Counted from the stretch's first letter, positions 44,590 to 56,392 are shown. The stretch is DNA of 64,000 bases from Calliopum simillimum (GCA_951812925.1 OX638370.1:83434004-83498003), one strand, 5' to 3'. A program made the numbers and translations. The notes: generated by a model not told the origin, from the letters alone.

Positions 44590-46372
44590 TGTAATGGCAC
44601 TAATTTGATTAAATACATTTTTAGTTTCGCTTCACTTGTTTCATCAGACAAAAAAGTCATGCAACTATTGCACCTTCTGAACCCACAGAAGTACAAAAAG
44701 CATTAGTTGTATGCTTTTGTGGTTTTTTGGTTCAGAAGGTGTAGCGAGTGCATGATTTTTTTTTGTTTGGTGAGGTTGGCACTTGCTCCGGCAGCCATGT
44801 TTTTTTCTTCTTGGGGGTCAGCGTGGTCAGCGAAAAAAAGAAGAACGTAGAAACGTGGAAATCAAAACTTTAATTAAATATAAAAAAAAAAAGAATCATA
44901 TATCTAAAAAAAAAAGGACGGGTGGCGTTTGGTCGGAGAATTGAGAGGAGATACCATTTTCTTGCGAGGATTTTTTTTAAGATTTGCGGAAAATTAGTGC
45001 GAGATTTCATTGCACAACGAGCAACTTGGGCTATATTCAATGCTGACGTCTGATTACTACTTCATGAGCAAAGAAACATAAATTGGCAAGATAAATTGGA
45101 AGTTTATATGTATAACGTCAACTCCCGATTGATTGTGAGCAGGTGGCCGGTTGAAAAACGGTGTCGGGGAGAGAAAAATTCGTGTGTGTGGATTGTACGG
45201 GGAAAAAAAGGCTGTCGTCGAATACTGCCGATTTTAGTGATTAATTTCGACAGTTTCCATGTTAAATTCTATTTAAATCAAGTGCAGAGGTTACGGGCGA
45301 AGTGCGCAAGTATACAGATTCAACAATATTTGTACTGTAATCAAAAGTCGCACATAGTTTTGAGAACGGTATTGAAACTCAAAAATTAGACTAGAAAACA
45401 TTTTTGACTCTTTGCCAAAGACAACAACAAAATAAGTAAAAAAAAAAAAAAAGCAAATGAAAAGAAATATTGCAAGCAAAAAGTTCCTGATAGCAAAAAT
45501 TAAAGTGGGACCGAGAAGGAATTTCAATTTTTACAAAAACGAAAAATCAGAACAAGAATTGCCGAAAAGTTTAAAGATGGATGAAACAAGCAAAAAAATA
45601 TTATTCATGCAGGTAACAAACAAAAACTAAAAATTTAAAAGAAAAAGGTCAATTTTAATTTTACTGATGAGAGAAAAAAAAAGGTAAATAAGTTAGAATT
45701 AAAAATAAATATTGAAATTTAACATTTTAAAAAGGCAAAAATGTTTAAATGCTACAAAAACTGTAGAAATGTAAGAAAATAAATAAAAAAAAAAAAAGAA
45801 AAACACAAAAAAAAAAATTCAAACAAAAAAACACAATAAAAAAAAATTCAAACAAAAAACACATACATTTAAGTATTACTCTCTGTTGTAAGGGCGCCCA
45901 TAAAAACATAAAAATTTAAAAATAATCTAAAATTTAAACAAAAATGAATATTAAAAATAATTATAAATAAAAAAAAAAAAGAGATAAAAAAAAAATGAGA
46001 TAAATTTAATTTAACTTTGGTCAGGTGTAGGGTGTAGGCATCGCAATTGGGTGGACCAAAAAAATCAGCCCCATGTCCACACGGTAGGGTGGGTTAAGTC
46101 GGGGCACAGGGCATCTCCAGCTTGTCCCTGTGAGGTGTAGGGCACTAGCGGTCAAATTTTTTTTTGTTTTTGTTACGTTAGATAAAAAAAAAAGTTCCGA
46201 TTTCACTGATGCTTGTTACGCACGTGAATTAAATTTGTAGGCGGAGGTACCATTCATGCAGCAGCGAACCCAGCCAACATCCTCACCGAACTGCTAGCAT
46301 CGGCACAAATCACGTGCGGCCGCTGCAGTAAATGGTCCGTGTTCCAACCGCCAGTCGACTAGGTCGATTACA
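44590..46372 (+). repeat. 5' LTR
   Basis: Begins TGTAATGGCAC, ends GGTCGATTACA (TG...CA), 1,783 bp. It is nearly identical to the 3' LTR. Differences noticed: a T-run near 44800, one G/T change near 44858, and A-runs near 44909 and 45680. Confidence 0.95.
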
Positions 46373-46377
46373 AATTT

Positions 46378-46395
46378 TGGCGCCCAACGTGGGGC
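46378..46395 (+). promoter_or_regulatory. Primer binding site, tRNA-Lys type
   Basis: TGGCGCCCAACGTGGGGC lies five bases after the 5' LTR. This is the classical complement to the 3' end of a lysine tRNA used to prime minus-strand synthesis. Confidence 0.85.
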
Positions 46396-47617
46396 CTGAA
46401 AGGCTTGTGGTAGTTTTTGTAATTTTTGTTAATTGTTACAAAAATGGCAGATTTCAGGTCTCATCTTCTAAAGATGCAATTTTTACATTAAAATTTTTGA
46501 TACATCTTCTCTGAACTCGGAACTCCTTTTACAAAGCGCATTTTTGTTTTTGTTTAAATTTGAAAATTTGTTTTCATGAATAAATTATGCATGATTAGAG
46601 GCAGGTAATTATCGTATTCGGAGTTTTTCTTGACTCGAATCGATTCGCCGAAGATTTGTGAAGTTAATTATTCCTTTTTGTGATAAATGCACTTTGTAAT
46701 AGACGATTTAATTTTCAAAATTTTTTTTAAAGTAAAGTTCAAAATTTTGTTCATTTTTTTTCTTGGATTGGATTTGGGGTGTGAACGTAAGGTGGTGCAA
46801 TTAGACTGGATTTGCGATTAAGTTGCGTTATTGTGCGCTTATCGACCGCTTTGCATGCCTTATGACTGTCACATTCTGATCTTTTCTTTGGGGAAAAACT
46901 TAATTTCATTTTATAGCCCAAATTTTGACTTTTTGTGACCTACACCTTTAGTTGAAGAAGAAAAAAAAAAAAAATAAAATGCTACGCCTTACATGTGACC
47001 AAGTTTTGTAAACATAATTTGAAATTTGATAAATTTTTTTTAAAAAACCCTAGCGTTCAAAATTTAATATTTGGAATTTTTCTTTGGAAAATAATAAAAA
47101 TTTTTAAAATTTTTGTACAAAATTGTAATTTGGCAAAACACCAAAACGCTAAGGAGTTGCAAGCACGAATTTAAACTTCGAAAAAATATTTTTTTGCTGA
47201 TTTTCTTTATTAATTTGAGAAAAAAAAAGAAAACCAATAACAAAAACAAATTTCCACATATTTAAGAAATTTTGAAAAACTAAAATAATTTTAATTTGAA
47301 ATTTAGAAAGAAAAAATAAGTACCTTTCAAATCGTAATTGAAATTTTAAATTTTTGCTGCCAGTGAAAATACGAAAACTAATTTTGACTTAATAATTTTT
47401 TTTTTTAAATTTGGTGATTTGCTAGTTTAGAACTGACGGTGCAACTTTCGGATTTTTCGTTTTAAAAATTTATTTAAAAATTTTGTAATTCGGTCATATA
47501 GGGAAAACGGTTAGAAAACTCGACTTTTGCGTTTAAATATTTTCTAATTGGTTGGTTTGGTTTTTTTTTAAGGTTTCGGTCTTAGGATTTTGTTTTGAAT
47601 ATTTTTTGTTAGAAACA
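46396..47617 (+). other. Retrotransposon leader
   Basis: AT-rich untranslated leader of about 1.2 kb between the primer site and the Gag ATG. No conserved short frame was recognised. Confidence 0.6.
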
Positions 47618-49021
47618 ATGGCACAACAACATAGCAACGAAAATCTAAAGGAATTGGTTGACTCGAATGTCAATCTTTGTCGCGTTTGCAACCGGCCATT
47701 CCGAACATTGGACACAGTGGACATAACACCTTGTTCACATACTTTCCATCGCGATTGTGTTCTTAAATGGTTACGGACTAACCATAGTTGTCCGGTCTGT
47801 CAAACTTTGTGTAGTCTGAAGAAATTGAGAAATTATTTACCACCTCTCAATTTAGATTTTTCATTTGCCATTCCTCCAACGGGTCTAAATAGCAATACAG
47901 GCACGTTACCAAAACGTACTAGGGCAGTTAACAGACAATTTTACAAAGAAAGGTCTCAAAGTGTTGCCACGTCTTACCTTCCGCCACTTCAAATCTCAGG
48001 AGTGCATTCGTTGTCACCAGAGTTGAATGAGCCCGTCGAAGAACAAAACCTTCAGCCACCAGTTTCAGATGATCAACTGCAGCAGTTGATAAATGAAGCG
48101 GTGAGAGTACAATTGGCTAAAATTAATTTAAACTCTGGCAACAATGTACAACCTAGAGAAAACATCAGTTCAAGACAACCTTCTTTCGGCCGTCCATCTT
48201 CAGTTTCTAGTCATTTGCCTCGTAATTTGAATGCCAATCCTCAATTTCCTCAGCCGACACAATTTAATCCACTAATTCCACCACCGAATTTGCCAAATCA
48301 GGCACCGCTTCATAATGCTAACAATCCTACGCCATATCACCTAGCACCGGATAATGCCCATAATTCAAGGTCAGGTTCGCAATTTTTAACGTCAGAAAAA
48401 GTATCCAGCATAATGTCTAACTGGAAACTTACCTTCAGCGGTAAGGAAGATGCACTTTCTGTTGACAAATTTATTTATCGAGTGCACGCTCTGACAGTTC
48501 AAAGTTTGCGAGGCGATTTTGAAACACTTTGTAATTATGCGCATATTTTGTTTACCGGCAAGGCGTTGGATTGGTTTTGGCGTTATCACCGAAGCGTAGA
48601 TGAAGTCGAATGGTTTGCACTTTGCACTGAACTTCGTGGACAATTCAGAGACCGTAGAACAGATTTGGATATAATGGATTTGATTCGCAAACGGAAACAA
48701 ACGTTTGACGAAAAATTTGATGAATTTTACGAATCTGTTCTGCAGTTGAATGATAAATTACATCGTCCACTTGATTCTGCTGTCTTGCTAGAGATTATTC
48801 AGAGAAATTTGCGTATGGATGTTCGACGTAGTTTGCTTTATGTCCGCATTGAATCTATTAGTCAACTCCGTTCATTTGTTCAAAAACGTGAGTTATTGGA
48901 TGAAGAACAAAGTGCTCGAACTAAAAACTATCAGACTTCACGCAATGTCTCTGAATTAATGCTTGACCATGAAGAACCATCAAAAGACCATTTTTTAGAG
49001 AAACCACCAGCAGCACCATAA
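47618..49021 (+). CDS. Gag with N-terminal RING-H2 finger
   Basis: The first ATG in the frame is at 47618 (upstream codons lack ATG), giving 467 residues. Residues 21-61 form a complete RING-H2 finger, with ligands C21, C24, C39, H41, H44, C47, C58 and C61. Trp51 and the CPVC ending are typical of E2-binding RINGs. Residues about 100-280 are a Pro/Asn/Gln-rich linker. Residues about 285-440 match a retrotransposon capsid (Retrotrans_gag) domain (WKLTFSGKEDALSVDKFI, then GKALDWFWRYH and ELRGQFRDRRTD). No CCHC zinc knuckle is present. The frame stops at 49019-49021, overlapping pol. Family knowledge predicts capsid assembly; ubiquitin-ligase activity is an inference from the finger. Confidence 0.92.
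   Translation: MAQQHSNENLKELVDSNVNLCRVCNRPFRTLDTVDITPCSHTFHRDCVLKWLRTNHSCPVCQTLCSLKKLRNYLPPLNLDFSFAIPPTGLNSNTGTLPKRTRAVNRQFYKERSQSVATSYLPPLQISGVHSLSPELNEPVEEQNLQPPVSDDQLQQLINEAVRVQLAKINLNSGNNVQPRENISSRQPSFGRPSSVSSHLPRNLNANPQFPQPTQFNPLIPPPNLPNQAPLHNANNPTPYHLAPDNAHNSRSGSQFLTSEKVSSIMSNWKLTFSGKEDALSVDKFIYRVHALTVQSLRGDFETLCNYAHILFTGKALDWFWRYHRSVDEVEWFALCTELRGQFRDRRTDLDIMDLIRKRKQTFDEKFDEFYESVLQLNDKLHRPLDSAVLLEIIQRNLRMDVRRSLLYVRIESISQLRSFVQKRELLDEEQSARTKNYQTSRNVSELMLDHEEPSKDHFLEKPPAAP
48991..48997 (+). promoter_or_regulatory. -1 frameshift slippery heptamer
   Basis: TTTTTTA is positioned T|TTT|TTA in the gag frame, exactly the canonical -1 slippery arrangement. The pol frame is gag -1 and is open from 48973, so a shift here would produce a Gag-Pol fusion. 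A downstream stimulatory structure was not determined. Confidence 0.75.
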
Positions 49022-51174
49022 AGTGTGATGCTGCTTGTCAAACCATTCCTCTGATTCTGAAACGCACAAATTCAAATGTGACTTCTATTCCACCTCCGGA
49101 AGTTAAACCAATTTCAGTTTTTCCTACTCGGCAGTTTAAACCTTTTCACATTCGTTGGCAGGAATATCATGCAGCCAGAAAACGTATTTTTCTTGATAAA
49201 GAAAGCGAAACCCAACCACTGTCTAAACGGAAAAAGCGATCGACTGTAAGATTGAGACAATTTTGGAAAAATTTAAGAGCGAAAAAGAAATTTATTTGTT
49301 CTTCGGTATTGTCAGACAGACCTATGAATGATTTTCGTCCGTATGCGCAAGTGTTGATATTTGGTGAAAAAGTTTTGGGTTTAGTTGATACTGGAGCCTC
49401 TATAAGCTGCTTGGCCAGTAATATGGCACAGAAATTTTTACAAGATAACAAGCAGAAATGGCAAAAGTTTTCAACTAACATTAAGACTGCGGACGGGACG
49501 AATCATTCAGCTTTGGGTTTTGTTGAAACCATTATTTCATTTAGAGGGATTGAAAAACCATTGACGTTGTTAATTATTCCATCATTGTCTCAAGACTTAT
49601 ATTTGGGAGTTGATTTCGTTAAGAGTTTTGGTTTGGCTAGCGATCTTTTTCATGACGAAATTTCGATTTCTTCTAATAACGCTGTGCAAGAGTTAGACTC
49701 TAATCACCATGCTTTAACTGGTCAACAACAGGCAAGATTGAATGCAACAATTTTATTAATTCCATCTTTTGCTAAACAAGGTCTCGGGCGAACAAATTTA
49801 ATAAGCCATGTAATTGATGTAGGCCAAGCTAAGGCTATAAAGCAAAGGCATTTTTCTGTTTCACCTGGCGTGGAGAAACTTCTTTTTGCAGAGATTGATA
49901 GAATGCTCTCTCTTGGCATAATCGAAGAATCTCAAAGCGCTTGGTCCTCTCCGGTAGCACTAATCGTCAAACCTAATAAAGTTCGTTTGTGTCTCGACGC
50001 GCGAAAGGTTAATGAGGTCACGGTGAAGGATGCTTATCCTTTACCACTCATCGACGGTATTCTCAGCAGGCTCCCGAAGGCTCAGTTTATTTCAAGCTTA
50101 GACCTGAAGGACGCCTTCTGGCAAATCCCGCTCGATGAGGGGTCAAGAGATAAGACCGCCTTCACCGTACCCAACAGACCTCTGTACCACTTCGTCACCA
50201 TGCCTTTCGGCTTGTGTAACGCGCCGCAGACCATGACCCGTCTTATGGACAAGGTAATCCCTGCTCATTTGCGAACAAAAGTATTTGTGTACTTAGACGA
50301 TTTGTTGCTTATTACGGAAACTTTCGATGACCACATTTCACTTCTTCAAGAAGTCGCCTTTTGCATTAAACGTGCTGGCCTTACAATCAACGTTGAGAAA
50401 AGCAAGTTTTTGCTCAAACAAATTCATTACCTTGGTCATGTCATTGGTCATGGAACCATAAGTACCGATCCAGATAAGGTGAAAGCGATTAGGGACTTTC
50501 CTCGTCCTAAAACCGTTCGTCAACTTCGTCGCTTTCTCGGGGTTTGTGGATGGTACCGAAGGTTTGTGCAAAACTATGCGGCTATTTCAACCCCGTTGAC
50601 TAATATGTTACAAAAAGCTCGTAAATTTACCTGGAACGATGAGGCTATTGTTGCGTTTGACTCTCTTAAAAACTGTTTAAGCAGTGCACCGGTACTGCAT
50701 AGTCCTGACTTTTCTCGTCCATTTTCGATACAATGTGACGCTAGTCAGTTTGGAATTGGAGCAGTGTTGGCACAACGTACAGACGAAGGTGATGAAGTCC
50801 CTATTGCATACATGTCCCACAAGTTCAACCAAGCGCAAAGAAATTATACAGTTTCGGAGCAAGAATGTCTTGCAGCGGTGATGGCCATTAAAAAGTTTAG
50901 AGCATATGTTGAGAGACATGAATTCGAAGTAATAACCGATCATGCTTCTCTAAAGTGGTTAATGAGCCAATCCGATCTGCATGGCAGACTTGCGCGCTGG
51001 GCATTAAAATTGCAAGGGTTCAAATTCACGATTCGGCATCGCAAGGGTAGTCAAAACATTGTTCCAGATTCTCTATCGAGGACTTACTGTATTGATAGCC
51101 TTCAAATTTCGTCTTTGGCGACTACAGATTTCGATTCACTTTTCGAAGTTGATTTTAATTCTGAATTTTTTTAA
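49022..51174 (+). CDS. Pol part 1: protease, reverse transcriptase, RNase H
   Basis: There is no ATG near its start; it is reached by the -1 shift. A basic linker leads to an aspartic protease (LVDTGASISCLAS, Asp at about 49387). The reverse transcriptase follows, with the LDLKDAFWQIPLD block, MPFGLCNAPQTMTRL and the catalytic FVYLDDLLL (about 50283-50309). The connection includes FLGVCGWYRRFVQNYA. RNase H shows SIQCDASQFGIGAVLAQ and ITDHASLKWLM. It stops just after a T7 run at 51166-51172. Integrase continues one frame over, so one extra T is the likely cause (real mutation or assembly error). Confidence 0.93.
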
Positions 51175-52387
51175 AACTGAGGCTTATCTAAAAATGATTG
51201 AGGAATTTCAAAGAGAGTCAAATAGTCAACCAGATATTCAGATAGTTGATGGTATAATTTATAAACGTTGCGAATTTGCTAGTGGTGATCCCGTACAAGA
51301 GGATCAATCATGGAAAATCTGGGTTCCGTTTGAAATGAGACAGGATCTCATTTCCAGAGCCCATGATCATCCAATGAGTTCTCTTGGTGGTGTGGGAAAA
51401 ACTCTTACTCGGCTTAAAACATATTATTTTTGGCCACGAATGTCCAAACAAGTGCGTGATTACGTTTTGTCTTGTGAAATATGCAAACAAACTAAGGCCC
51501 CTAATCACATACTGCGTCCTCCCATGGGAAAACAGGCTACGTCTGTAAGAATCTTTCAAAAACTCTACGTAGATCTGCTTGGACCTTACCCAAGGTCACG
51601 TTCGGGAAACGTTGGTATGGTGATTGTCCTTGACCATCTTTCCAAGTTTCATTTCTTAGAGCCTATTAGAAGTTTCACTGCCAATAAAATCATTGACTTT
51701 CTGGAAAAACGAATTTTTGCCATTTTTGGTGTACCTGAGGTCATCACTACTGACAATGGGGTTCAATTCAAATCCAAACTTTTTGAGGATCTTTTGAAGA
51801 AATATGGAGTGACGCATAATTACACAGCAAATTATTCACCACAATCTAATGCTGTGGAACGAGTCAATCGTTCAGTAGTCGCTGCCATTCGTGCTTATGT
51901 TGATCCAAATCAAAAGGATTGGGATGAAAGACTCTTTGCCATTAGTGTTGCCCTCAGAAGCGCTGTTCACTCGTCGTCTCGTTTTTCTCCATACTTTGTT
52001 GTCTTTGGTCAGAATATGGTCTGCCATGCAAACACTTATGAAGTGCTACGCAGATTGAAACTTTTAAATGACCCGACCGTAGACATCAAACATGAAGAGA
52101 AGACTGAGTTGATTCGTGAACAAGTGCGCGAAAACTTGAAAAAGGCATATGACACTAATGCCCAAAATTATAATTTGCGCTCACGTCCAGTTAGTTTTGA
52201 AGTCGGTCAGATAGTGTATCGTAGGAGTTTTGCTCAGAGCAAAGCTTCCGAACACTTTAGCGCTAAATTGGCTAATGTTTTTGAGAAGGCTCGAGTTATT
52301 AAGAGAATGGGTACAGCCTATTACGAATTAGCTGACATGAACAATAAGAGACTTGGCACTTTTCACGCAAAGGACATAAGAAAGTAG
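51175..52387 (+). CDS. Pol part 2: integrase
   Basis: The open frame overlaps the end of part 1 and has no functional start of its own. The HHCC zinc domain shows HDHPMSSLGG and CEICKQTK (about 51360-51495). The catalytic core carries YVDLLGPYP (Asp), TTDNGVQFKS (Asp) and NAVERVN (Glu), the D,D(35)E arrangement. A C-terminal basic tail ends at 52385-52387, 44 bp before the 3' LTR. The enzyme inserts the cDNA. The 4-bp target duplication fits it. Confidence 0.93.
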
Positions 52388-52431
52388 TGCCTTCAGTTTT
52401 TGAAGCAACGGATAGATTCGAAAAACTGTTT

Positions 52432-54217
52432 TGTAATGGCACTAATTTGATTAAATACATTTTTAGTTTCGCTTCACTTGTTTCATCAGACAAAAAAGTC
52501 ATGCAACTATTGCACCTTCTGAACCCACAGAAGTACAAAAAGCATTAGTTGTATGCTTTTGTGGTTTTTTGGTTCAGAAGGTGTAGCGAGTGCATGATTT
52601 TTTTTTGTTTGGTGAGGTTGGCACTTGCTCCGGCAGCCATGTTTTTTTTCTTCTTGGGGGTCAGCGTGGTCAGCGAAAAAAAGAAGAACGTAGAAACGTG
52701 TAAATCAAAACTTTAATTAAATATAAAAAAAAAAAGAATCATATATCTAAAAAAAAAAAGGACGGGTGGCGTTTGGTCGGAGAATTGAGAGGAGATACCA
52801 TTTTCTTGCGAGGATTTTTTTTAAGATTTGCGGAAAATTAGTGCGAGATTTCATTGCACAACGAGCAACTTGGGCTATATTCAATGCTGACGTCTGATTA
52901 CTACTTCATGAGCAAAGAAACATAAATTGGCAAGATAAATTGGAAGTTTATATGTATAACGTCAACTCCCGATTGATTGTGAGCAGGTGGCCGGTTGAAA
53001 AACGGTGTCGGGGAGAGAAAAATTCGTGTGTGTGGATTGTACGGGGAAAAAAAGGCTGTCGTCGAATACTGCCGATTTTAGTGATTAATTTCGACAGTTT
53101 CCATGTTAAATTCTATTTAAATCAAGTGCAGAGGTTACGGGCGAAGTGCGCAAGTATACAGATTCAACAATATTTGTACTGTAATCAAAAGTCGCACATA
53201 GTTTTGAGAACGGTATTGAAACTCAAAAATTAGACTAGAAAACATTTTTGACTCTTTGCCAAAGACAACAACAAAATAAGTAAAAAAAAAAAAAAAGCAA
53301 ATGAAAAGAAATATTGCAAGCAAAAAGTTCCTGATAGCAAAAATTAAAGTGGGACCGAGAAGGAATTTCAATTTTTACAAAAACGAAAAATCAGAACAAG
53401 AATTGCCGAAAAGTTTAAAGATGGATGAAACAAGCAAAAAAATATTATTCATGCAGGTAACAAACAAAAACTAAAAATTTAAAAGAAAAAGGTCAATTTT
53501 AATTTTACTGATGAGAGAAAAAAAAAAGGTAAATAAGTTAGAATTAAAAATAAATATTGAAATTTAACATTTTAAAAAGGCAAAAATGTTTAAATGCTAC
53601 AAAAACTGTAGAAATGTAAGAAAATAAATAAAAAAAAAAAAAGAAAAACACAAAAAAAAAAAATTCAAACAAAAAAACACAATAAAAAAAAATTCAAACA
53701 AAAAACACATACATTTAAGTATTACTCTCTGTTGTAAGGGCGCCCATAAAAACATAAAAATTTAAAAATAATCTAAAATTTAAACAAAAATGAATATTAA
53801 AAATAATTATAAATAAAAAAAAAAAGAGATAAAAAAAAAATGAGATAAATTTAATTTAACTTTGGTCAGGTGTAGGGTGTAGGCATCGCAATTGGGTGGA
53901 CCAAAAAAATCAGCCCCATGTCCACACGGTAGGGTGGGTTAAGTCGGGGCACAGGGCATCTCCAGCTTGTCCCTGTGAGGTGTAGGGCACTAGCGGTCAA
54001 ATTTTTTTTTGTTTTTGTTACGTTAGATAAAAAAAAAAGTTCCGATTTCACTGATGCTTGTTACGCACGTGAATTAAATTTGTAGGCGGAGGTACCATTC
54101 ATGCAGCAGCGAACCCAGCCAACATCCTCACCGAACTGCTAGCATCGGCACAAATCACGTGCGGCCGCTGCAGTAAATGGTCCGTGTTCCAACCGCCAGT
54201 CGACTAGGTCGATTACA
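52432..54217 (+). repeat. 3' LTR
   Basis: 1,786 bp, same termini as the 5' LTR. Followed by ATTT (54218-54221). The upstream purine tract is weak. Confidence 0.95.
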
Positions 54218-54230
54218 ATTTCTAAAAGTT

Positions 54231-54432
54231 ATGTAGGTTACAAAAAGGAAATAACGCCAGAAATTTTTTGGAAACAAAGCCAGAAATTTCTGACATACAT
54301 TTTTGATTTTGAAAATTAATCCAAAAATTTACCAGGGAATAAATTTTTGGCCTTGTTTCCAAAATGAAATGAAAATAACGCCAGTTTTATTTCCAGATAA
54401 TTTCTGGCGTTATATCCTTTTTGTAAGCCACA
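54231..54432. repeat. Short hairpin element (GGAAATAACGCCAG family)
   Basis: ATGTAGGTTACAAAAAGGAA at the left pairs with the inverted copy ending TCCTTTTTGTAAGCCACAT. CGCCAGAAA/TTTCTGGCG words follow inward. Confidence 0.75.
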
Positions 54433-54599
54433 TAAATTTTTTAAAGAAAATTTTTTGACTTTATTTCCAAGCAAAAATGAAAACAACACCAAAGATTTGA
54501 GTTATTTTCGGGAGCCAAATTTCAAAAATTTATATTTTGAGTAGGCACTTCCTCAAATCCTTTTGTGGAAATCGTCATATCTGCCCATAAATAAAAATA

Positions 54600-54785
54600 C
54601 AATTTTTGATTCTTTTAGTAAACGGTGATTTGACCGGTATCATTTTTTCAACATAATGCCATCGATTCCACACCATCAAGTAAATTTTTCCTGAAAACAG
54701 AAAACAATTTTAATCACTTCTAGCAAAATGCCACCTAATTCATATTATGACATTGCTTTTGCCTCGTAATGGCACTAACGCTCTA
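54600..54785. repeat. Diverged relative of the 1134-2738 foldback
   Basis: The run ATTCCACACCATCAAGTAAA, then AAAACAGAAAACAATTTT and a CATATTATGACATTGCTTTTG-like block, matches the order of words in the arm at 2090-2190 and 2455-2545. Confidence 0.6.
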
Positions 54786-55346
54786 TGGTACGGACACTCC
54801 TCAATTGTAGAAACTCATAAAGGGGCGTGTCACTTTTAAATCTTGAAAAATATTGAAATTTTTTTTTTTTTGCAATGTGATTCAAGAACTGTGCCAACGA
54901 TTTTGATGAAAGATTAGGATATATTATTCCTGAAAACCACTATCAATATGAGGTACTTCACTTTATTACGAAAACTCGCAAAAAGGCATCGCACTAATTA
55001 CAAATCTTGAACCTTCTTAAATTATATGTGGTGGTCTACTTACTTTGAGGTATCTCTGAGCTAAAAGTGGATGAATATCACCTAGAGCATGGCTGCACCA
55101 GAAAGACACTTTAAATGCTATATCGGGCTGTTCCGTAATCCGTGCGATTTCAATTAGGTACTTTTCATTTCGAAAACTTTTTGATTACTTATTATTTTCG
55201 ATGTGGAACTGATGCCTATTCAACGACTGTTTAAAACGTTTTTCTTTTCGCAGTAGAAACGTAAATTTGATTTGAGCGAAATTCAAAAAAAAAAAAAAAA
55301 ACGTCGACTTTTACAATATTACATATGCAATAAAGGAATAAATCAC
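54786..55346. other. Stretch with nothing recognised
   Basis: No supported gene or element end. Confidence 0.35.
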
Positions 55347-55790
55347 TCAAGTGATCAAGTGATCAATTGATAAAATAGAAAAATCTCTGGATCTTTGTAT
55401 ATGTGTATTTTTTTTAAATTTCATCATTAGAACGGCTTTAAAAAAAGCAAATTTCATTTCAAATTCAGCATAACTTTTTTGGCAACCTATAACGAACAAT
55501 TCGAAATTTTTAAAATCTTCAAAATGTATTTGGGACTCGAAGAAGTGACTTTCGAACAGTTTATAGCGTCGGTGGGGAATGAAAAATTTACTCATCGACG
55601 TCGGGTCCTTTACCTTTCTACAAAGATCTTCTATTTCAGTGAGCCCGAATCTTGAAGCGTGCCTGTCTAAAAAATAGTGCTCTGTAATGACCCCATTTAA
55701 AATTCTGAGACTTCGCCTATCTAATGAGATAATTTTACGTGTTAGACCATCTAAAATTAGTCCCAAAAGATATATTTTGAGTCAATGTTG
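55347..55790 (-). pseudogene. Non-LTR element remnant, C-terminal region
   Basis: The minus strand encodes RKIISLDRRSLRILNGVITEH, YFLDRHASRFGLTEIEDLCRK and KNFELFVIGCQ, a C-terminal layout following RNase H in I/R1-type elements. A cognate RNase H is at 57129-57425, displaced by about 1.3 kb of inserted DNA. A second copy of the family is at 20130-20660. The zinc-ligand region is frameshifted. Confidence 0.6.
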
Positions 55791-55934
55791 GCACTACCTA
55801 ACATACAAAAATGTTTGGAAAACAACTTTTTATACGCTTATTAAGGTAAACATTTTATTTGGAAATTAACTTGCATAATGTTTGGAAATTCTTGAATTTA
55901 AATTGTTTAATAATCAAAATTATACCCTACATAG

Positions 55935-56392
55935 CAGGGGTTGAAATAAGAACAAGTAATTACTGCAGATTTTTATTTTTTTTTTGTTTTTATTTGCAAT
56001 TTTTAGGAAAATTTTTTTAATGTCTTATTCACGTGATTAACATTAAATATTAATATTAAATAACAGATATCATGGCAATGGTTCAATTTAAAATTGAAAA
56101 TTTATAGCGAAATTTTCTTCGAATGCATTTATAAAAATATGTTTAAAGTAGAGTGTCCGAGTACTTATTGTGGTTGCTACATTTTAGCCCAAATTGGTGA
56201 GGTTAGACAACTAAAACGGTTATAAACGAAATAAAATGAGTATTTAGTTTCAACGGTTAACGCAAAATAAAGTAATATGAATTCGGGTGAAAATTATTAT
56301 TACAATTTTTTACAATATTCTGAAGTTATTACTGCAAATTTGAAGTTATTACTGCAGAAATAGGGTATTACTACAGCTTATTTCAATGCCTG
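55935..56392. mobile_element. hAT-type MITE
   Basis: The ends CAGGGGTTGAAATAAG and CTTATTTCAATGCCTG are inverted (14 of 16 match). They are flanked by CTACATAG on both sides (55927-55934 and 56393-56400), an exact 8-bp duplication. TTACTGCAGA-type words repeat inside. No transposase. Confidence 0.92.

Larger units (their letters stand above)
44590..54217 (+). mobile_element. Ty3/gypsy-type LTR retrotransposon, near-intact, with RING-H2 Gag
   Basis: The element is 9,628 bp long and flanked by the 4-bp duplication ATTT (44586-44589, 54218-54221). The order is LTR, tRNA-Lys-type primer site, long leader, gag, pol (protease, reverse transcriptase, RNase H, integrase), LTR. No env-like frame separates integrase from the 3' LTR. 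The LTRs differ at only a few positions, so insertion was recent. The pol order with integrase last and the YLDD motif place it in the Ty3/gypsy group. The Lys primer and long LTRs recall the Osvaldo/Ulysses type, but this is an inference. One homopolymer shift interrupts pol at 51166-51172. Confidence 0.95.

Noticed and set aside
45096..45389. 97-codon open frame in the 5' LTR, repeated at 52940-53233 in the 3' LTR
   Set aside because: It is duplicated only because the LTRs are duplicated. It starts at a non-ATG codon and shows no family resemblance.
52388..52431. Search for an env gene after integrase
   Set aside because: Only 44 bp separate integrase from the 3' LTR, so no envelope frame exists.
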